The notes beneath the pieces are model-generated. The model did not search any database, was not told the origin of the DNA, and saw only the letters and a program-made list of their open reading frames with translations. From Zygnema cylindricum (lineage: Eukaryota; Streptophyta; Zygnematophyceae; Zygnematales; Zygnemataceae), in NCBI GenBank assembly GCA_037447655.1, contig JBBHKE010002125.1, positions 62,001 to 126,000 on the forward strand: DNA of 64,000 nucleotides, in the 5' to 3' direction. Made by a program: the position numbers and the translations under genes. Below, piece by piece: positions 1 to 10,400 of the stretch. The number at the start of each line of letters is the position of its first letter. Positions within the stretch are counted from its first letter, which is position 1.

Positions 1-690
1 CCATACAGCATATTCTGCAGCCTGCTCGAAAGTGAATTTGAGGCCATATGCCTTAGTCAAATGGCTTTGAATGAATCGTCTAGATTGGGTGGGAAATTGC
101 CCCACGAATTTTTGAATTGCCTCTGCGTCTAACATGAGATTTGGAAGTGCTTCACGTAATGTTTCCATACGTGCTCGCAATGCCGAAGCAGTTTCGCCTG
201 GGCGACATTCAAAACTCATTAGTTCTTTAACTTGATCGGGATTCTACATTCGGTACTCTTCCTGTAATAAAGTGAAAAAAAATGATACTGGATCCCTTAA
301 AGAGACCAGCAATGCAGGGCGAGCTGGAATTGCAACCCGAGCCGCAACGGCGAACTAATGAGGGACCTCAGGTATTTCAGGTGAAATTTCGTTACCTGCA
401 GAGTCATAAACTGCTGGTACAGCATCTTGGAAAAGATTTTTTGGACTACCTGTTATGGCTAAAGATCCAGAATATGCGGGTGCCATGTCTGTCATAGCAC
501 AAATTGCCGCATATTTCCGTGTATATAGAGATAGGGCAGATCCCCTATGGTATCGCCCAAATAACAAAAAACAACCCGTAAATCATAACGGTTTTGAAAC
601 CGGAATACGAGATCGCGCATCTCGGTATCAAAAAGCATTCGAAAATGTGATAAGGTCATAGTGTCTTTGAGACCCGAAAACAAAACTGAT
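1..690 (-). pseudogene. LTR-retrotransposon gag-like remnant
   Basis: Read on the minus strand, roughly 1-243 translates to a capsid-like stretch with the pattern CRPGETASALRARMETL, then QKFVGQFPTQSRRFIQSHL and FEQAAEYA, which resembles the retrotrans_gag domain of Ty3-type elements. An in-frame TAG lies at 244-246. The upstream part (about 355-690) continues only by switching between two frames, so at least one frameshift is present. The 3' end of the gag is cut by the window edge. No protease or polymerase is visible. Assignment to gag is by pattern resemblance only and could be wrong in detail; decay is directly visible. Confidence 0.5.
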
Positions 691-2029
691 TTCTACCTCC
701 TCCGGTGTCTATGGACGAGGCCATATCCCCAAAATAGGAATCGGAGTTAGTGTGTATATTTTCGCTCAAAGGAAAAAGCGAAGGTGGTAGATTTAGATCC
801 CGGATATCAAGGGAGTCTATGTTCGAATCTTCCCCCCAGCTATGGGAAGAGGATGAGGAGACAGATGATGTAGATCTATTTGTAGTGGTAATACCAGATC
901 TAGAGTGGGGTGAACCCGTAAGCTAAGACTGAGCGATATGACCGGTATGACCTAGAAGCTGGACAAGAAGTGAGCGGGCGGGAATCAAATCCTAGTCCGG
1001 TCCATTGTAAAGACTGGAGCTTCTAGTGGTTCTCGCTAGAAACGGTAAATTGTTCCAGTCCGTTGGCATGTAAACAGACAGTCGTCCTATCCGGATGCAA
1101 CTAGATGCCGGACCCTAATCAGGGTCAGTATGCAAATGCCCACCGCCAAATCTAATAATCAAATCACACTGGAAGTCTTCAAATTCACGCAAACAAGCCC
1201 CGCGTAAACGATTTGATCTAATCTCTATCACTGGGGTTAGTCTAATCGTGACCCCTAACAAGGCTGTTAACAGCCAGATCTAAGCAATACCACAATAAGT
1301 CACTTCAAGCCACTCCAAGAAGAAACATGTCACCTATGCAAGACCACTTGTGGCCACATTTAATAAAACATGAAACTATTCAAGGCCCACAAGGTTAGAT
1401 GTAGTAAAACATGAAACTATCTAAGGCCCACAAAGCCAGATGAAATAAAACAAGAAATTATACTGGCCCAACAAGGATAGATGTTATAGACAAGAAGCCG
1501 CTATCCAAGACCAATCACGGTCACATCTAAAGAAAATGCAACCACAATGCCTAAGTGGAAAGGAAGGCACAGCCTTTGATCAGATCCTAACCCCTCTAGG
1601 TTATCGCGCTTAACAACCTATCACGCGTCTACAACCACAAGGACCTGATTACTCACTTGGAGCGATCGGTAAGGTCTCCCAGCGATGCTCCAACCTCCCT
1701 CCAATTCCGAATCGTCAGAAAGAGATCACAGCTCAGAATACCAACGTAGTTAGTAGCATGTTAGGGCACGCGCATCAGCACTATGCCACGCTCTGCCCGT
1801 CTATAAAGCAATGATAATTTTCGTGATAATTCGTGCAACCTTATATTTATATAATTTTTTTCTTAGGGTTTTTTTTACTTATGAGTTTTTAAGTTTTCTA
1901 GGTTTTCAGAGTGAGTTAATCTGGTGGGAAGAAAAAAGAGAAAACGATACCGGTCAGTTCAACAATCTCAAATTCAGCAACTTAAAAACAAACTAGGCAA
2001 CAAATAAAATGGAATAAAAGCATAACAGA

Positions 2030-2032
<3 letters not shown>
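690..2032. other. Non-coding interval without recognisable gene
   Basis: No ORF with recognisable protein features on either strand. It may be the flank or LTR of the gag-like remnant to its left, but no paired LTR is visible in the window. It holds one short tandem repeat (1361-1483). Confidence 0.5.
1361..1483. repeat. Three-copy 41-bp tandem repeat
   Basis: Three adjacent units start at about 1361, 1402 and 1443. Each carries a core like ATAAAACATGAAACTAT followed by GGCCCACAAGG and ending in AGATG. The copies differ at several positions, so the array is not recent. Confidence 0.7.

Positions 2033-2073
<41 letters not shown>
2033..2073. repeat. (TA)n microsatellite
   Basis: About 20 uninterrupted TA dinucleotides, in AT-rich non-coding DNA. 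Confidence 0.95.
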
Positions 2074-2077
<4 letters not shown>

Positions 2078-2099
2078 TAATTTCAACAAATTCAAAACA

Positions 2100-3110
2100 A
2101 ACTAGATAGAAGACACCAGGAATAAAGAAAATTAGAAATGAAACGAATTAAAATAAACTTGACGAAAAAAAACAATTGACTCAAGGAATAAAGGAAATTT
2201 GAAGGAAACAAATAAAGTACGGGAATATTTGCGACAATAGCCACTAGGCTCTGAAGTCTTTTAATATTCCTTACAGGAGTCCAACCAGCGGACCACAACC
2301 CTTCCCTAACCGGTTCAAGAAGCCAAGATAGCCGGTATTCCTACAAAGCCGGACAGGACTAGAACCATACCGCAAAGTCAGCGCTTTGACAGCAAGAAAA
2401 CACCAAATCCGCACAACACAATTTGTACACCACGACAAGTAGAACAGAGTCTGGAGGGAAACCTTGCGGGTTGGCTTGCGCCGGTAGATTAGGTAAGGTC
2501 TTAATACAAAAAGAAGGAGAAGCTCAGAGACAATTACTAGCATGAAACTATGGGTCTGCAAAAGGAAAACCCTAACTGAAAAACTAGCCTGTCACTAAAT
2601 ATTTAGGTGAATCCCTAACGATAGAGTTTGACAAATCCCGAGAATAATGCTTGTCACAAAACGACAACCTTCCAATGTTGGATTCCCGACTTAATTTGCA
2701 AAAGTTACTATCTCGCCAAATGGCATTTATCCTATGCTTTCACTAATCCGTACGGCTACACTAATTCCTACATGTCTCTGAGCAGGCAGGTTTCTATGTT
2801 AAAACGCTGCCAGTTTCAAGAGACGACCGCTGCGTGGCCGCCTCGGATTGCCTTACATCTACACCTCGAGGATGAAAACCCTCCCTATGCGAAGCAATAA
2901 TGATGCATGAACATCTAAGGGTTCATGACTTCAGACACCTGTCAGGTTTGTAGCCGTTTGAATTCCTGACTTCTGATGACCGTACCGCGGTCGAGTTCCA
3001 CGCTGATTTCACTTCGTGTTCCCGTGGTGTCGTACGAGAGTATGATCCGGTCTTCGATTCGTCTGTACCTTGAGTTGTACGTTCAGTTATGTACCTGTCA
3101 CGTCACGCGT
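2100..3110. other. Non-coding interval without recognisable gene
   Basis: Several ORFs of 60-96 codons occur on both strands, but none has recognisable domain motifs, good splice context or repeat structure. I see nothing that supports a gene here. Confidence 0.4.
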
Positions 3111-3113
3111 ACA

Positions 3114-3599
3114 TTAATTAGGATGGGCAGACACAATAATTCCCGGCGACACCTTGCGGCATGACAGGTGGGTAGACGACATGGGTACAAAATGGGGAAA
3201 TGAGAAAGTGCTTGAACTTGTATATGTCGAGGGAGGAGGAGGGCGAGGAGTAGGATAACAAGGGGGGGGAAACGAAGGTTGCGAGGGAAAAGTAAAGTCG
3301 TGCGTAAAAGGTGGTGTTGAGCTTAATAGTTTTGACTCGATCCTCAAAAATCCGCAGTCAACTTTGGAATCCACTTCGTGAATTTGGCGTTGCGCTATCA
3401 CGAGCCTCGTGTCAATCATCGTCAAACACGTTTCTATCTTTTTGCCCAAATTCTCCACGGTATTTTGGAGTTCCTGTATTATTCCTATGAGGGATGGAAT
3501 AGCGTCGACACCGACTCTCAAAGCTTGGAGTTCCGCTTTTACCTCGGTCGGAATTGGAATATCTGCAAGAGGGGACCTTTCGTCTTTCTTATCGTCCAT
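3114..3599 (-). CDS. Hypothetical protein, coiled-coil then proline-rich tail
   Basis: A 161-codon ORF that I do not recognise. The N-terminal half (about residues 15-90) is charged and rich in Leu/Ile with heptad-like spacing (KAELQALRVGVDAIPSLIG, then IIQELQNTVENLGKKIETC), suggesting a coiled coil. The C-terminal half turns abruptly into a Pro/Ser/Thr/Phe-rich low-complexity tail. That layout is common in ORFs of retrotransposons and in unannotated plant proteins. No neighbouring exon with matching phase was found. It may be a real single-exon gene, a fragment of a mobile element, or a chance ORF. Confidence 0.3.
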   Translation of the reverse strand: MDDKKDERSPLADIPIPTEVKAELQALRVGVDAIPSLIGIIQELQNTVENLGKKIETCLTMIDTRLVIAQRQIHEVDSKVDCGFLRIESKLLSSTPPFTHDFTFPSQPSFPPPCYPTPRPPPPSTYTSSSTFSFPHFVPMSSTHLSCRKVSPGIIVSAHPN

Positions 3600-4099
3600 T
3601 CTCTATACTGATTCGGCGAAAGTTCCCCACTCCGTACAGCATTCTTCTAATATGGTCAAAAAAAAAGTACTCCTAAAGAAAGCGTGTTCCGAGAAATCTT
3701 TGTGCAGAAGTGCTAGGTCTTACCATATAGTGTGCCTTATGGTGCGTGTTTATAACTCGAGAAATTTTTGGGCCGATATATCTCGAGCTTTGTCACTTCC
3801 ATATAAATTCCTCTACATGTCAAAACAAGAAAACAAAAATTCAGAACATAGACTGAAACATCATGCTTTGCGAACACCTATTTTTTGAAGAGTGGAAATA
3901 AATTTATTTTGCAAAAAAAGAGGAAATATAAAACAGTTTTAGTTAAATTAGAGTATAATTGCATTTCCAAAAGCTCACACTCCCGCCATTTTCAAGTTTA
4001 TTTGCAAAAGCCACAGAAGTCAATTTACGGCACAAAACGAAATGCAACATTTTTTTTTATTATTATATCGCAATCATTTTTATTATTTTTATTATACAT

Positions 4100-4486
4100 T
4101 TTCCCACTTCAGTGCCACTATGGCGCCGAAGCGGCGCCGGCATGAACTCGGCGCCCACACTTGCCAGGAGCCAAAATTTTCGCTTTCCCACTCCACATTT
4201 TCTTACTCCTCCCTTCACCTCTACTTAGCCACCTCAGTGTCCCTATGGCGCCGAGCTGGCGCCGGCACGGACTCGGCGCCGACACTTGCCAGGAGGAAAA
4301 ATTTCCCCTTCCCCGCTCCTATTTTTTTTTTTTTTTTTTTAATTATTGTTTTTTCCTCACTCTACCTCCACTTGGACACCTCGGTGCCTCTATGGCGCCG
4401 AGCCAGCGCCGGCATCCACTCGGCGCCGACATTTGTCAAGGGCCAAATTTCCCCCTTCCCCACTCCTATTTATAAATATACATATA

Positions 4487-4533
<47 letters not shown>

Positions 4534-5345
4534 TATTTATTTATTTATTTATTGTTGTTTCCTCACTCTATCTCCACTTGGGCACCTCGGTGCCTCTATG
4601 GCGCCGAGCCAGCGCCGGCATCCACTCGGCGCCGACACTTGCCAGGAGGAAAATTCCCCCCTTCCCCACTCCTAAATACTTCCTCCTCATGTGAACTCCA
4701 CTTACCCACTTTAATGCCTCGATGGCGCCGAACCAGCGCCGAAATCAACTCGGCGCCGACACTTGTCAAGGGCCAAATTTCGCCCTTCCCCACTCCTATT
4801 TTTTTATGTTTTTTTTTTTTTAATTATTGTTTTTTCCTCACTCTATCTCCACTTGGGCACCTCGGTGCCTCTATGGCGCCGAGCCAGCCCCGGCATCCAC
4901 TCGGCGCCGACACTTGCCAGGAGGAAAATTTCCCCCTTCCCCACTCCTAAATACTTCCTCCTCGTGTGAGCTCTACTTAGCCACCTTAATGCCTCAATGG
5001 CGCCGAGCCAGCGCCGAAATTAACTCGGCGCCGACACTTGTCAAGGGCCAAATTTCGCCCTTCCCCCCTCCTCTTTTTTTTTTTTTTTTTTTTTAAATTA
5101 TTGTATTTTCCTCACTCTATCTCCACTTGGTCACCTCGGTGCCTCTATGGCGCCGAGCCAGCGCCGGCATCCACTCGGCGCCGACACTTGCCAGGAGGAA
5201 AATTTCCCCCTTCCCCACTCCTAAATACTTCCTCCTCATGTGAGCTCTACTTAGCCACTTTAATGCCTCGATGGCGCCGAGCCAGCGCCGAAATCAACTC
5301 GGCGCCGACACTTGTCAAGGGCCAAATTTCGCCCTTCTCCCCTCC
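4100..5345. repeat. GC-palindrome satellite with 275-bp dimeric units
   Basis: Nine copies of a GC-rich core (ATGGCGCCGAGCCAGCGCCG ending CTCGGCGCCGACACTTG) start near 4119, 4246, 4391, 4597, 4722, 4873, 4997, 5147 and 5270. The last six alternate between a type followed by CCAGGAGGAAAATTTCCCCC and a type followed by TCAAGGGCCAAATTTCGCCC. This gives a dimeric higher-order unit of about 275 bp (125 + 150). Poly-T runs and a (TA)n block sit between cores. Each core holds GGCGCC palindromes facing each other, so it can fold back. Long ORFs crossing the array are a by-product of the repeat. Confidence 0.9.
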
Positions 5346-5397
5346 TATTTTTTTTTTTTTTTTTTTTTTTATATATATATATATATATATTTTTTTT

Positions 5398-7225
5398 AAA
5401 TATTTCCTGCGCCAATCTCACTCTCCTTATCTCTCTCCCTCTATCTCGATCTGCCCATCTTTCCCTCTCTCTCTCTCCGTCTCTCCCTCCCTACACCCCA
5501 CCTCCGCCTTCTCCCGCTCTATCTTTCCCCCTTTCCCCCTTTCACCCTCTTCCTCTCTCTCTCTTCCCATTCCCCCTTCGGCATCCTTCTCCGCCCTCTT
5601 CCCCCTCACCCCCCTCTTCCCTTTTCCCCCTCCACTCTTATTCTCTCTCTCTCCCTCCAGCTCTATCTGCCTATCTTCCCCTTTCTCTCTCTCCTCCTCT
5701 CCCTCCCTCTCCCCCACTTCCGCCTTCTCCCTCTCTAACTCTTTCCTTTTCCCCCTTTCGCCCTCTTCCTCCCTCTCGCTTCCCATCCCCCCTTCGGCAT
5801 CCTTCTCCGCCCTCTTCACCCTCACTCCCCTCTTTCCCTTCCCCCAAGCTGCCTTCTTACTCTATCTCTCTCCCGCTAGGTCGATCTGCCAGCCTTCCCC
5901 TTTCTCTCTCTCCACCTCTCCCTCCCTCTCCCCCACTTCCGCCTTCTCCCGCTCTATCTCTTCCCCTTTCCCCCTTTCACCCTCTTCCTCCCTCTCTCTT
6001 CCCATCCCCCCTTCGGCATCCTTCTCCGCCCTCTTCCCCCTCACCCCCCTCTTCCCTTTTCCCCCTCTTCCCCTCTTATTATCTCTCTCTCCATCCAGCT
6101 CAATCTGCCCATCTTCCCCTTTCTCTCTCTCCTCCTCTCCCTCCCTCTCCCCCACTTCCGCCTTCTCCTTCTCTAACTCTTTCCTTTTCCCCCTTTCACC
6201 CTCTTCCTCCCTCTCTCTTCCCATCCCCCCTTCAGCATCCTTCTCCGCCCTCTTCCCCCTCACCCCCCTCTTCCCCTTTCCCCCAGCTGCCCTCTTACTC
6301 TCTCTCTCTCCCTCTAGGTCGATCTGCCAGCCTTCCCCTTTCTCTCTCTCCCCTTCTCCCGCCCTCTCCCCCACTTCCGCCTTCTCCCTCTCTAACTCTT
6401 CCCCTTTCCTCCTTACACCCTCTTCCTCCCTCTCGCTCCCCATCTCCCATTTGGCATCTTTCTCCGCCCTCTTCCCCCTCACCCCACTCTTCCCCTTCCC
6501 CCCAGCTGCCCTCTTACTCTCTCTCTCTCCCTCTAGATCGATCTGACCGTCTTCCCCTCTCTCTCTCTTCCTCTCGTTCCCCCCTTCTCCCGCTTTCCCT
6601 CCCATTCTCCATCCCTCTCCTCCTCCCTCCTTCTCTTCCTCTATCCCACCCTCTCTCTCACTCTCGCCTTCCCTTACTCCTTCCATCTCTCCCTCTCTCT
6701 CCCCCTCCTCTCCGCCCCCTCCCGCTTCTTCTCCCCTCCTCTCTCCCTCCTTTTCTCTTCCTCTCTCATTCCCTTCCTCCCCCTTTACCTCTCCTCTTTC
6801 CTCTCTCTCACTATCTCCCTCCCTTTCTCTCTCTGCATCCTATCCCCCCACACCCCCTCCCTCTTCTTCCATTTCTTCCTCCGTTACTTCCTTTGTCATT
6901 CCTTCCCCTCCCACTCCCCCTTCCTCTCTCTCCCCCCCCCCACTCTCCCTTTTTTTCTTTCCCCCCCTCTTCCCCAACCTCCACCCAATCTTCTCCCTCC
7001 CTCATTTCCTTTGTCATTCCTTCCCCTCCCACTCCCCCTTCCTCTTCCTCTCTCTTCCTCCCTCTCTTCCTCTTCCTTCTTCCCTCCCTCATCCCCAAAC
7101 TCCCCCCACTTTTCTTCCTCCCTCACTCCTATTGTCCCTCTCTCCCCTCCCTCTCCCTCTTCTTCTTCCCCCATCTCCTTCTCCCTCTCTCCCTCTTTCG
7201 CTCTTTTCAATTCTCTCTCTAACCC
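5398..7225. repeat. 1.8 kb polypyrimidine tract with 216-bp tandem units
   Basis: The plus strand is almost pure C/T. From about 5446 to 6540 it consists of five tandem units of about 216 bp, marked by the phrase ATCTGCC recurring near 5446, 5662, 5881, 6098, 6315 and 6538. From about 6540 to 7225 the tract is irregular. ORFs of several hundred codons run through it on both strands, in part because strand asymmetry removes stop codons. The minus-strand frame encodes 72-residue Glu/Lys/Arg/Gly repeats. Such mirror-like homopurine:homopyrimidine DNA can form triplexes. I see no evidence that it is coding. Confidence 0.9.
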
Positions 7226-7673
7226 ACATACCCTACCACTTAGTGTTTTCACCATTCGCCAAAGTTCCACAAGCTCCAGAAGTATAGCTTGGACCGATTG
7301 GTTGTCTTCCGTAGGTTATCTCTCCTGATTTGGTTGAGGAACCCTAACGTCTCTTGGTTGTGGCACCAGAATCGGTCGAGGAACCATAATTATGTTTTTG
7401 AGGCGTACACATGGCTTATTCACCAAAAAAGATCGAATTCGCTTTAAAACTATTTTCTGGCATCTCGGAGTCGTTGCACGTCCGATGTGTCTTTGCACAT
7501 TTTTAGAATCGCATAGAGTCGCGGGTCCCAAATGTGATGTTGCCAGAGATACTCAGACACATCAAGCATAAGCCATCTGCTTCAAGGATAACCAAGTTGA
7601 GGCGCTTATCTCCATTGTCGACCTGTGTAAATCCACCAAAAGTTGTATCATTGTCTAAAGACGACATGTACAT

Positions 7674-8225
7674 CTAGGTAGGGTGAGCTGGTAAATCAAG
7701 AGGTATTGTGAGGGGATGTGGTCGTTCATTACCTGTAATTCCTTCACGAGCCTCGTACCTACATTCTGTGGGCCAGTCTTTAATGGGTATGAACTGGGAG
7801 GGATTAGGGGAAAAAGCCTCCATGGCTGTTTCTTGACCTACAAGTGGAGGAAAGAACCAATCCGGGTCCTCTCGCCTAGGTTGTATTGGCGAGAGAACCT
7901 TTTCTCTTTCCAACGTTAAAGCTAAACATAACTCTTTGGGGGATTGTGACGAACCAACCCTCATTACTTCGTCCACACTAGTGAACTCCTCTTCATTTTG
8001 TCGTTTTTCACTGTTTGGTGCTTGCTCGTCCTGCGTAATGTCACCCCCCTCCAATTTGTCAACTTTGATGTCACCTTTCATGGTTTTTTCTGATAAGCTG
8101 GGCTCTTCAGAGCGTTCAGCCCCATCGACGATGGATTCGTCGGTCGAAGGTGAAGATGGATTGTAGGCATCTGAGCTACTATTCCCCCTTTCTTCCCTTT
8201 CTACATTCTTTCCATCTTGGAGCAT
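7674..8225 (-). CDS. Hypothetical acidic protein
   Basis: A 183-codon ORF, unrecognised. The first 100 residues are hydrophilic and rich in Glu, Asp, Ser and Lys, so probably disordered. The last 80 contain Trp/Pro-rich stretches (REDPDWFFPPLVG, then PIKDWPTECRYEAREG) that look more folded. The codon composition is unlike the neighbouring repeats. No splice partners were identified. Its origin (host gene, retroelement ORF or chance) cannot be settled by eye. Confidence 0.3.
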   Translation of the reverse strand: MLQDGKNVEREERGNSSSDAYNPSSPSTDESIVDGAERSEEPSLSEKTMKGDIKVDKLEGGDITQDEQAPNSEKRQNEEEFTSVDEVMRVGSSQSPKELCLALTLEREKVLSPIQPRREDPDWFFPPLVGQETAMEAFSPNPSQFIPIKDWPTECRYEAREGITGNERPHPLTIPLDLPAHPT

Positions 8226-8229
8226 CGAA

Positions 8230-9340
8230 GAAGCTTGAATTTTTATCCTTTTCTTTTTGGACGTGATTTACACAAATGCACACGACTAGTTTCCCCTTTT
8301 TCATGGACTTATAAGCCGGGGCGTAGTTTTTGAGTGTTTACACGTGTGTTTTGATTGCCGCCAGTATCTATGGCGGCGACTTCAATTTCGCGTAGAAGGA
8401 GAGAGGAAGTGAGAGAGAGAGAGGAATAATGTTCAAAGGTACATTTCATACGTTTCGAAGTACACATGGGTGTACGATTGGTTAATTGTGTGTACCCAAC
8501 ATAGGAAATTTAACGTCATTTTTGTATTATATTTGACGTAGCGTCGCTTACGAATCTTTGACGTCGTTTCGCATCGCAACTTGACAAACATCAAAAAAAT
8601 ATCACGATTCATTTTTGGCATTTCCACTTTCATGTTTGTCAACCGACGCGATCCTAAATCCGTATGAATATCTTTGTCGGTTGGCGCGCACTTATAATTC
8701 AAATTTAAATTTGTGGTTTTTGCCCTTCTTTATATATCGGCCATATTCGTGTAATTGGCGTCGGCTCGGAGCCGGCGCCACCGCGGCGCCGGCGCAACCG
8801 CGGCTCCGACGCCGCTTAGACGTCTCCTGCCCCATGCATGTTCGACGTCAAAGTCGTCGTCTCCACTTTTCTCACCTTTATCACACGTCCCAAAACCTTA
8901 ATTCTTTGTTTTTTATCTAATTTAAGTTGAGCCTAACTTCTATTCCCTATGTTTTATCTACTTCACAAGTTTGTTATCCTACCATGTTTTTCCGCCTCGT
9001 TTACCCTTAATTAACCAAACGTACCTGTTTGACACCCTCGAGAGCGTCCTTCGCCCATGGAAAAGTCCGTTGACCAAGTTATTTGGGGACTTCAACACGA
9101 TCCCGATGAAGAAGGTACGTATTTTTACTGTCTTCGAATCCAGCTTGTACAAGTAACACCTCAAAATGGATAGAGGTGAGGTAGGATAGATACATGTGGC
9201 CGATGACCCATCGCCCAAGTCGCGCAATATGCGTTTCATAAGCCCTATAAACATTCAACTTTTATAACTTTAATAAAGAATTATGAACACAATAATATTG
9301 AAACTTATTATCGTGAGATTTTTTAATCGAATGCAAGTCA
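8230..9340. other. Non-coding interval with one possible small exon
   Basis: Apart from the palindrome at 8757-8813, no gene is seen. A short ORF starting at an ATG at 9056-9058 (MEKSVDQVIWGLQHDPDEE) ends exactly at a GTACGT donor near 9115, so it could be a short exon on the plus strand, but no downstream partner was found. Confidence 0.3.
8757..8813. repeat. GC-rich imperfect palindrome
   Basis: A 57-bp segment beginning GGCGTCGGCTCGGAGCCGG and ending CGCGGCTCCGACGCC, with GGCGCC palindromes between, can fold into a stem. Its composition resembles the cores of the 4.1-5.3 kb satellite, which suggests a related or parent sequence. Confidence 0.7.
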
Positions 9341-10400
9341 AACAGGGATGTTATCACCCGTTGCTTTCTGTTGCTCTTGCACCTGCCCCTCGCATTGCGC
9401 GTGTCTTTGAGTTGGAGGCAATGTTTAGACAGAAGAACATCTCTTGCACGTGCCCCTCGCATTGCGTGTGTCTTTGAGTTGGAGGCAATGTTTAGACAGA
9501 AGAACATCGCCTGTATCAACCGTAAGTGGCTGTGGTAATCCAAAGATTTTTCATTGTCCCAAGCAATTGGGAATAAAAATAGATCGTACCTGTTCATGTA
9601 TCACAAATGTATATATTATAAAAAAAGAATTTGTGAGTGAAATCAAATTACAACTACAAATTCAAGTTTTAATAACAATTGAGTTTCTAATTACAATCGT
9701 TTTGGCGAACCAAGACTTTCTCGATGAAAAATCGAGTCACCCCGAACCTGCACCTCCTTTCATGTGGAAAAGGTATAACAACCACAAGACGATTCCGCCG
9801 ACAGGACAAACGTCCCATTTTTTGCTTCGGATAACACCAAAGTGCTCTTTTTGGCCATTCTGCAATACGGATAATAATGCACAATTAATCCACGTAAACT
9901 TGAAATAATGATATTGTGTAAGCTATTTAATACATTAGAAAAATACCCAAAGTTACCTTGATAGTTTTTTCCTTCGTGTCCAAAAATTCGACTATGCGAC
10001 AAGGTGTTCGCCCCACGGTTTCCACTTCCATCTCAAACAAATCACATAAGTTTACAGCCCTAGAACTGTTTCCCCTTCGGATTGCAAAGTGACTTAAAAG
10101 CCTTATACTCCTAGCTAACATGTTCTCGTCAACCTTATCCATCGTCGTACATGATTCTAGCTATTTCCTACTCATTTCTTTAAGTTGCTTGGCGTTGTAA
10201 CCATCACTAACAACTCCTGATTGACAGTCCATGTATTCTTGTTTACACGTAGCCCCAGTCTGTCGAATCATCCCTTTCATAATAACTTCGGTTAGAGGTC
10301 CTTTTGCAATATCTTCTACTACTGTCATTTCTAGAATTCTAAACTCCATTTTTTGAAAAAACTTAAGTGCTTTCATCATTGCTTGTAGGGAACCTTTTTT
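9340..10400 (-). pseudogene. Crypton/Ndc10-type tyrosine recombinase, broken
   Basis: Three minus-strand exons are readable. Exon A is 10400-9957, with acceptor TTTTTTGTAG and donor GTAACT. Exon B is 9859-9695, with acceptor ATTGCAG and donor GTAATT. Exon C starts at 9589. Exon A carries GVVSDGYNAKQLKEM, then LLSHFAIRRGNSSRAVNLCD, which resembles the arginine box of GCR1/Ndc10-like Crypton recombinases. Exon B carries EHFGVIRSKKWDVCPVGGI then FSSRKSWF, the CPxG and SxxxW-type motifs of that family. Exon C carries SKTHAMRGA, matching the catalytic H-x-x-R box. Two in-frame stops (about 10161 and in exon B near 9740), a phase mismatch between B and C, and a 67-bp duplication through the H-x-x-R box show that it is dead. 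The catalytic tyrosine was not located. The family call rests on recalled motif patterns. A possible N-terminal exon near 10596-10838 is uncertain. Confidence 0.6.
9374..9508. repeat. 67-bp tandem duplication inside recombinase exon
   Basis: 9374-9440 and 9441-9507 are near-identical direct repeats. They differ at only a few positions, for example CACCTGCC versus CACGTGCC. The period is not a multiple of three, so the second copy shifts the reading frame of the recombinase after its H-x-x-R box. Confidence 0.9.

Noticed and set aside
4042-4950. 302-codon ORF with repeated MAPSQRRHPLGADTCQEE-like units
   Set aside because: It tracks the GC-palindrome satellite unit by unit and includes poly-T and (TA)n spacers; explained by the repeat.
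5038-7222. ORFs of 502 and 636 codons on the plus strand rich in Ser/Pro/Leu
   Set aside because: They only reflect the C/T-rich tandem tract, which lacks stop codons; no non-repetitive domain, signal or splice context.
6811-7270. Glu/Arg/Gly-rich minus-strand ORFs
   Set aside because: Purine-strand artefact of the polypyrimidine tract; irregular frames and no conserved unit.
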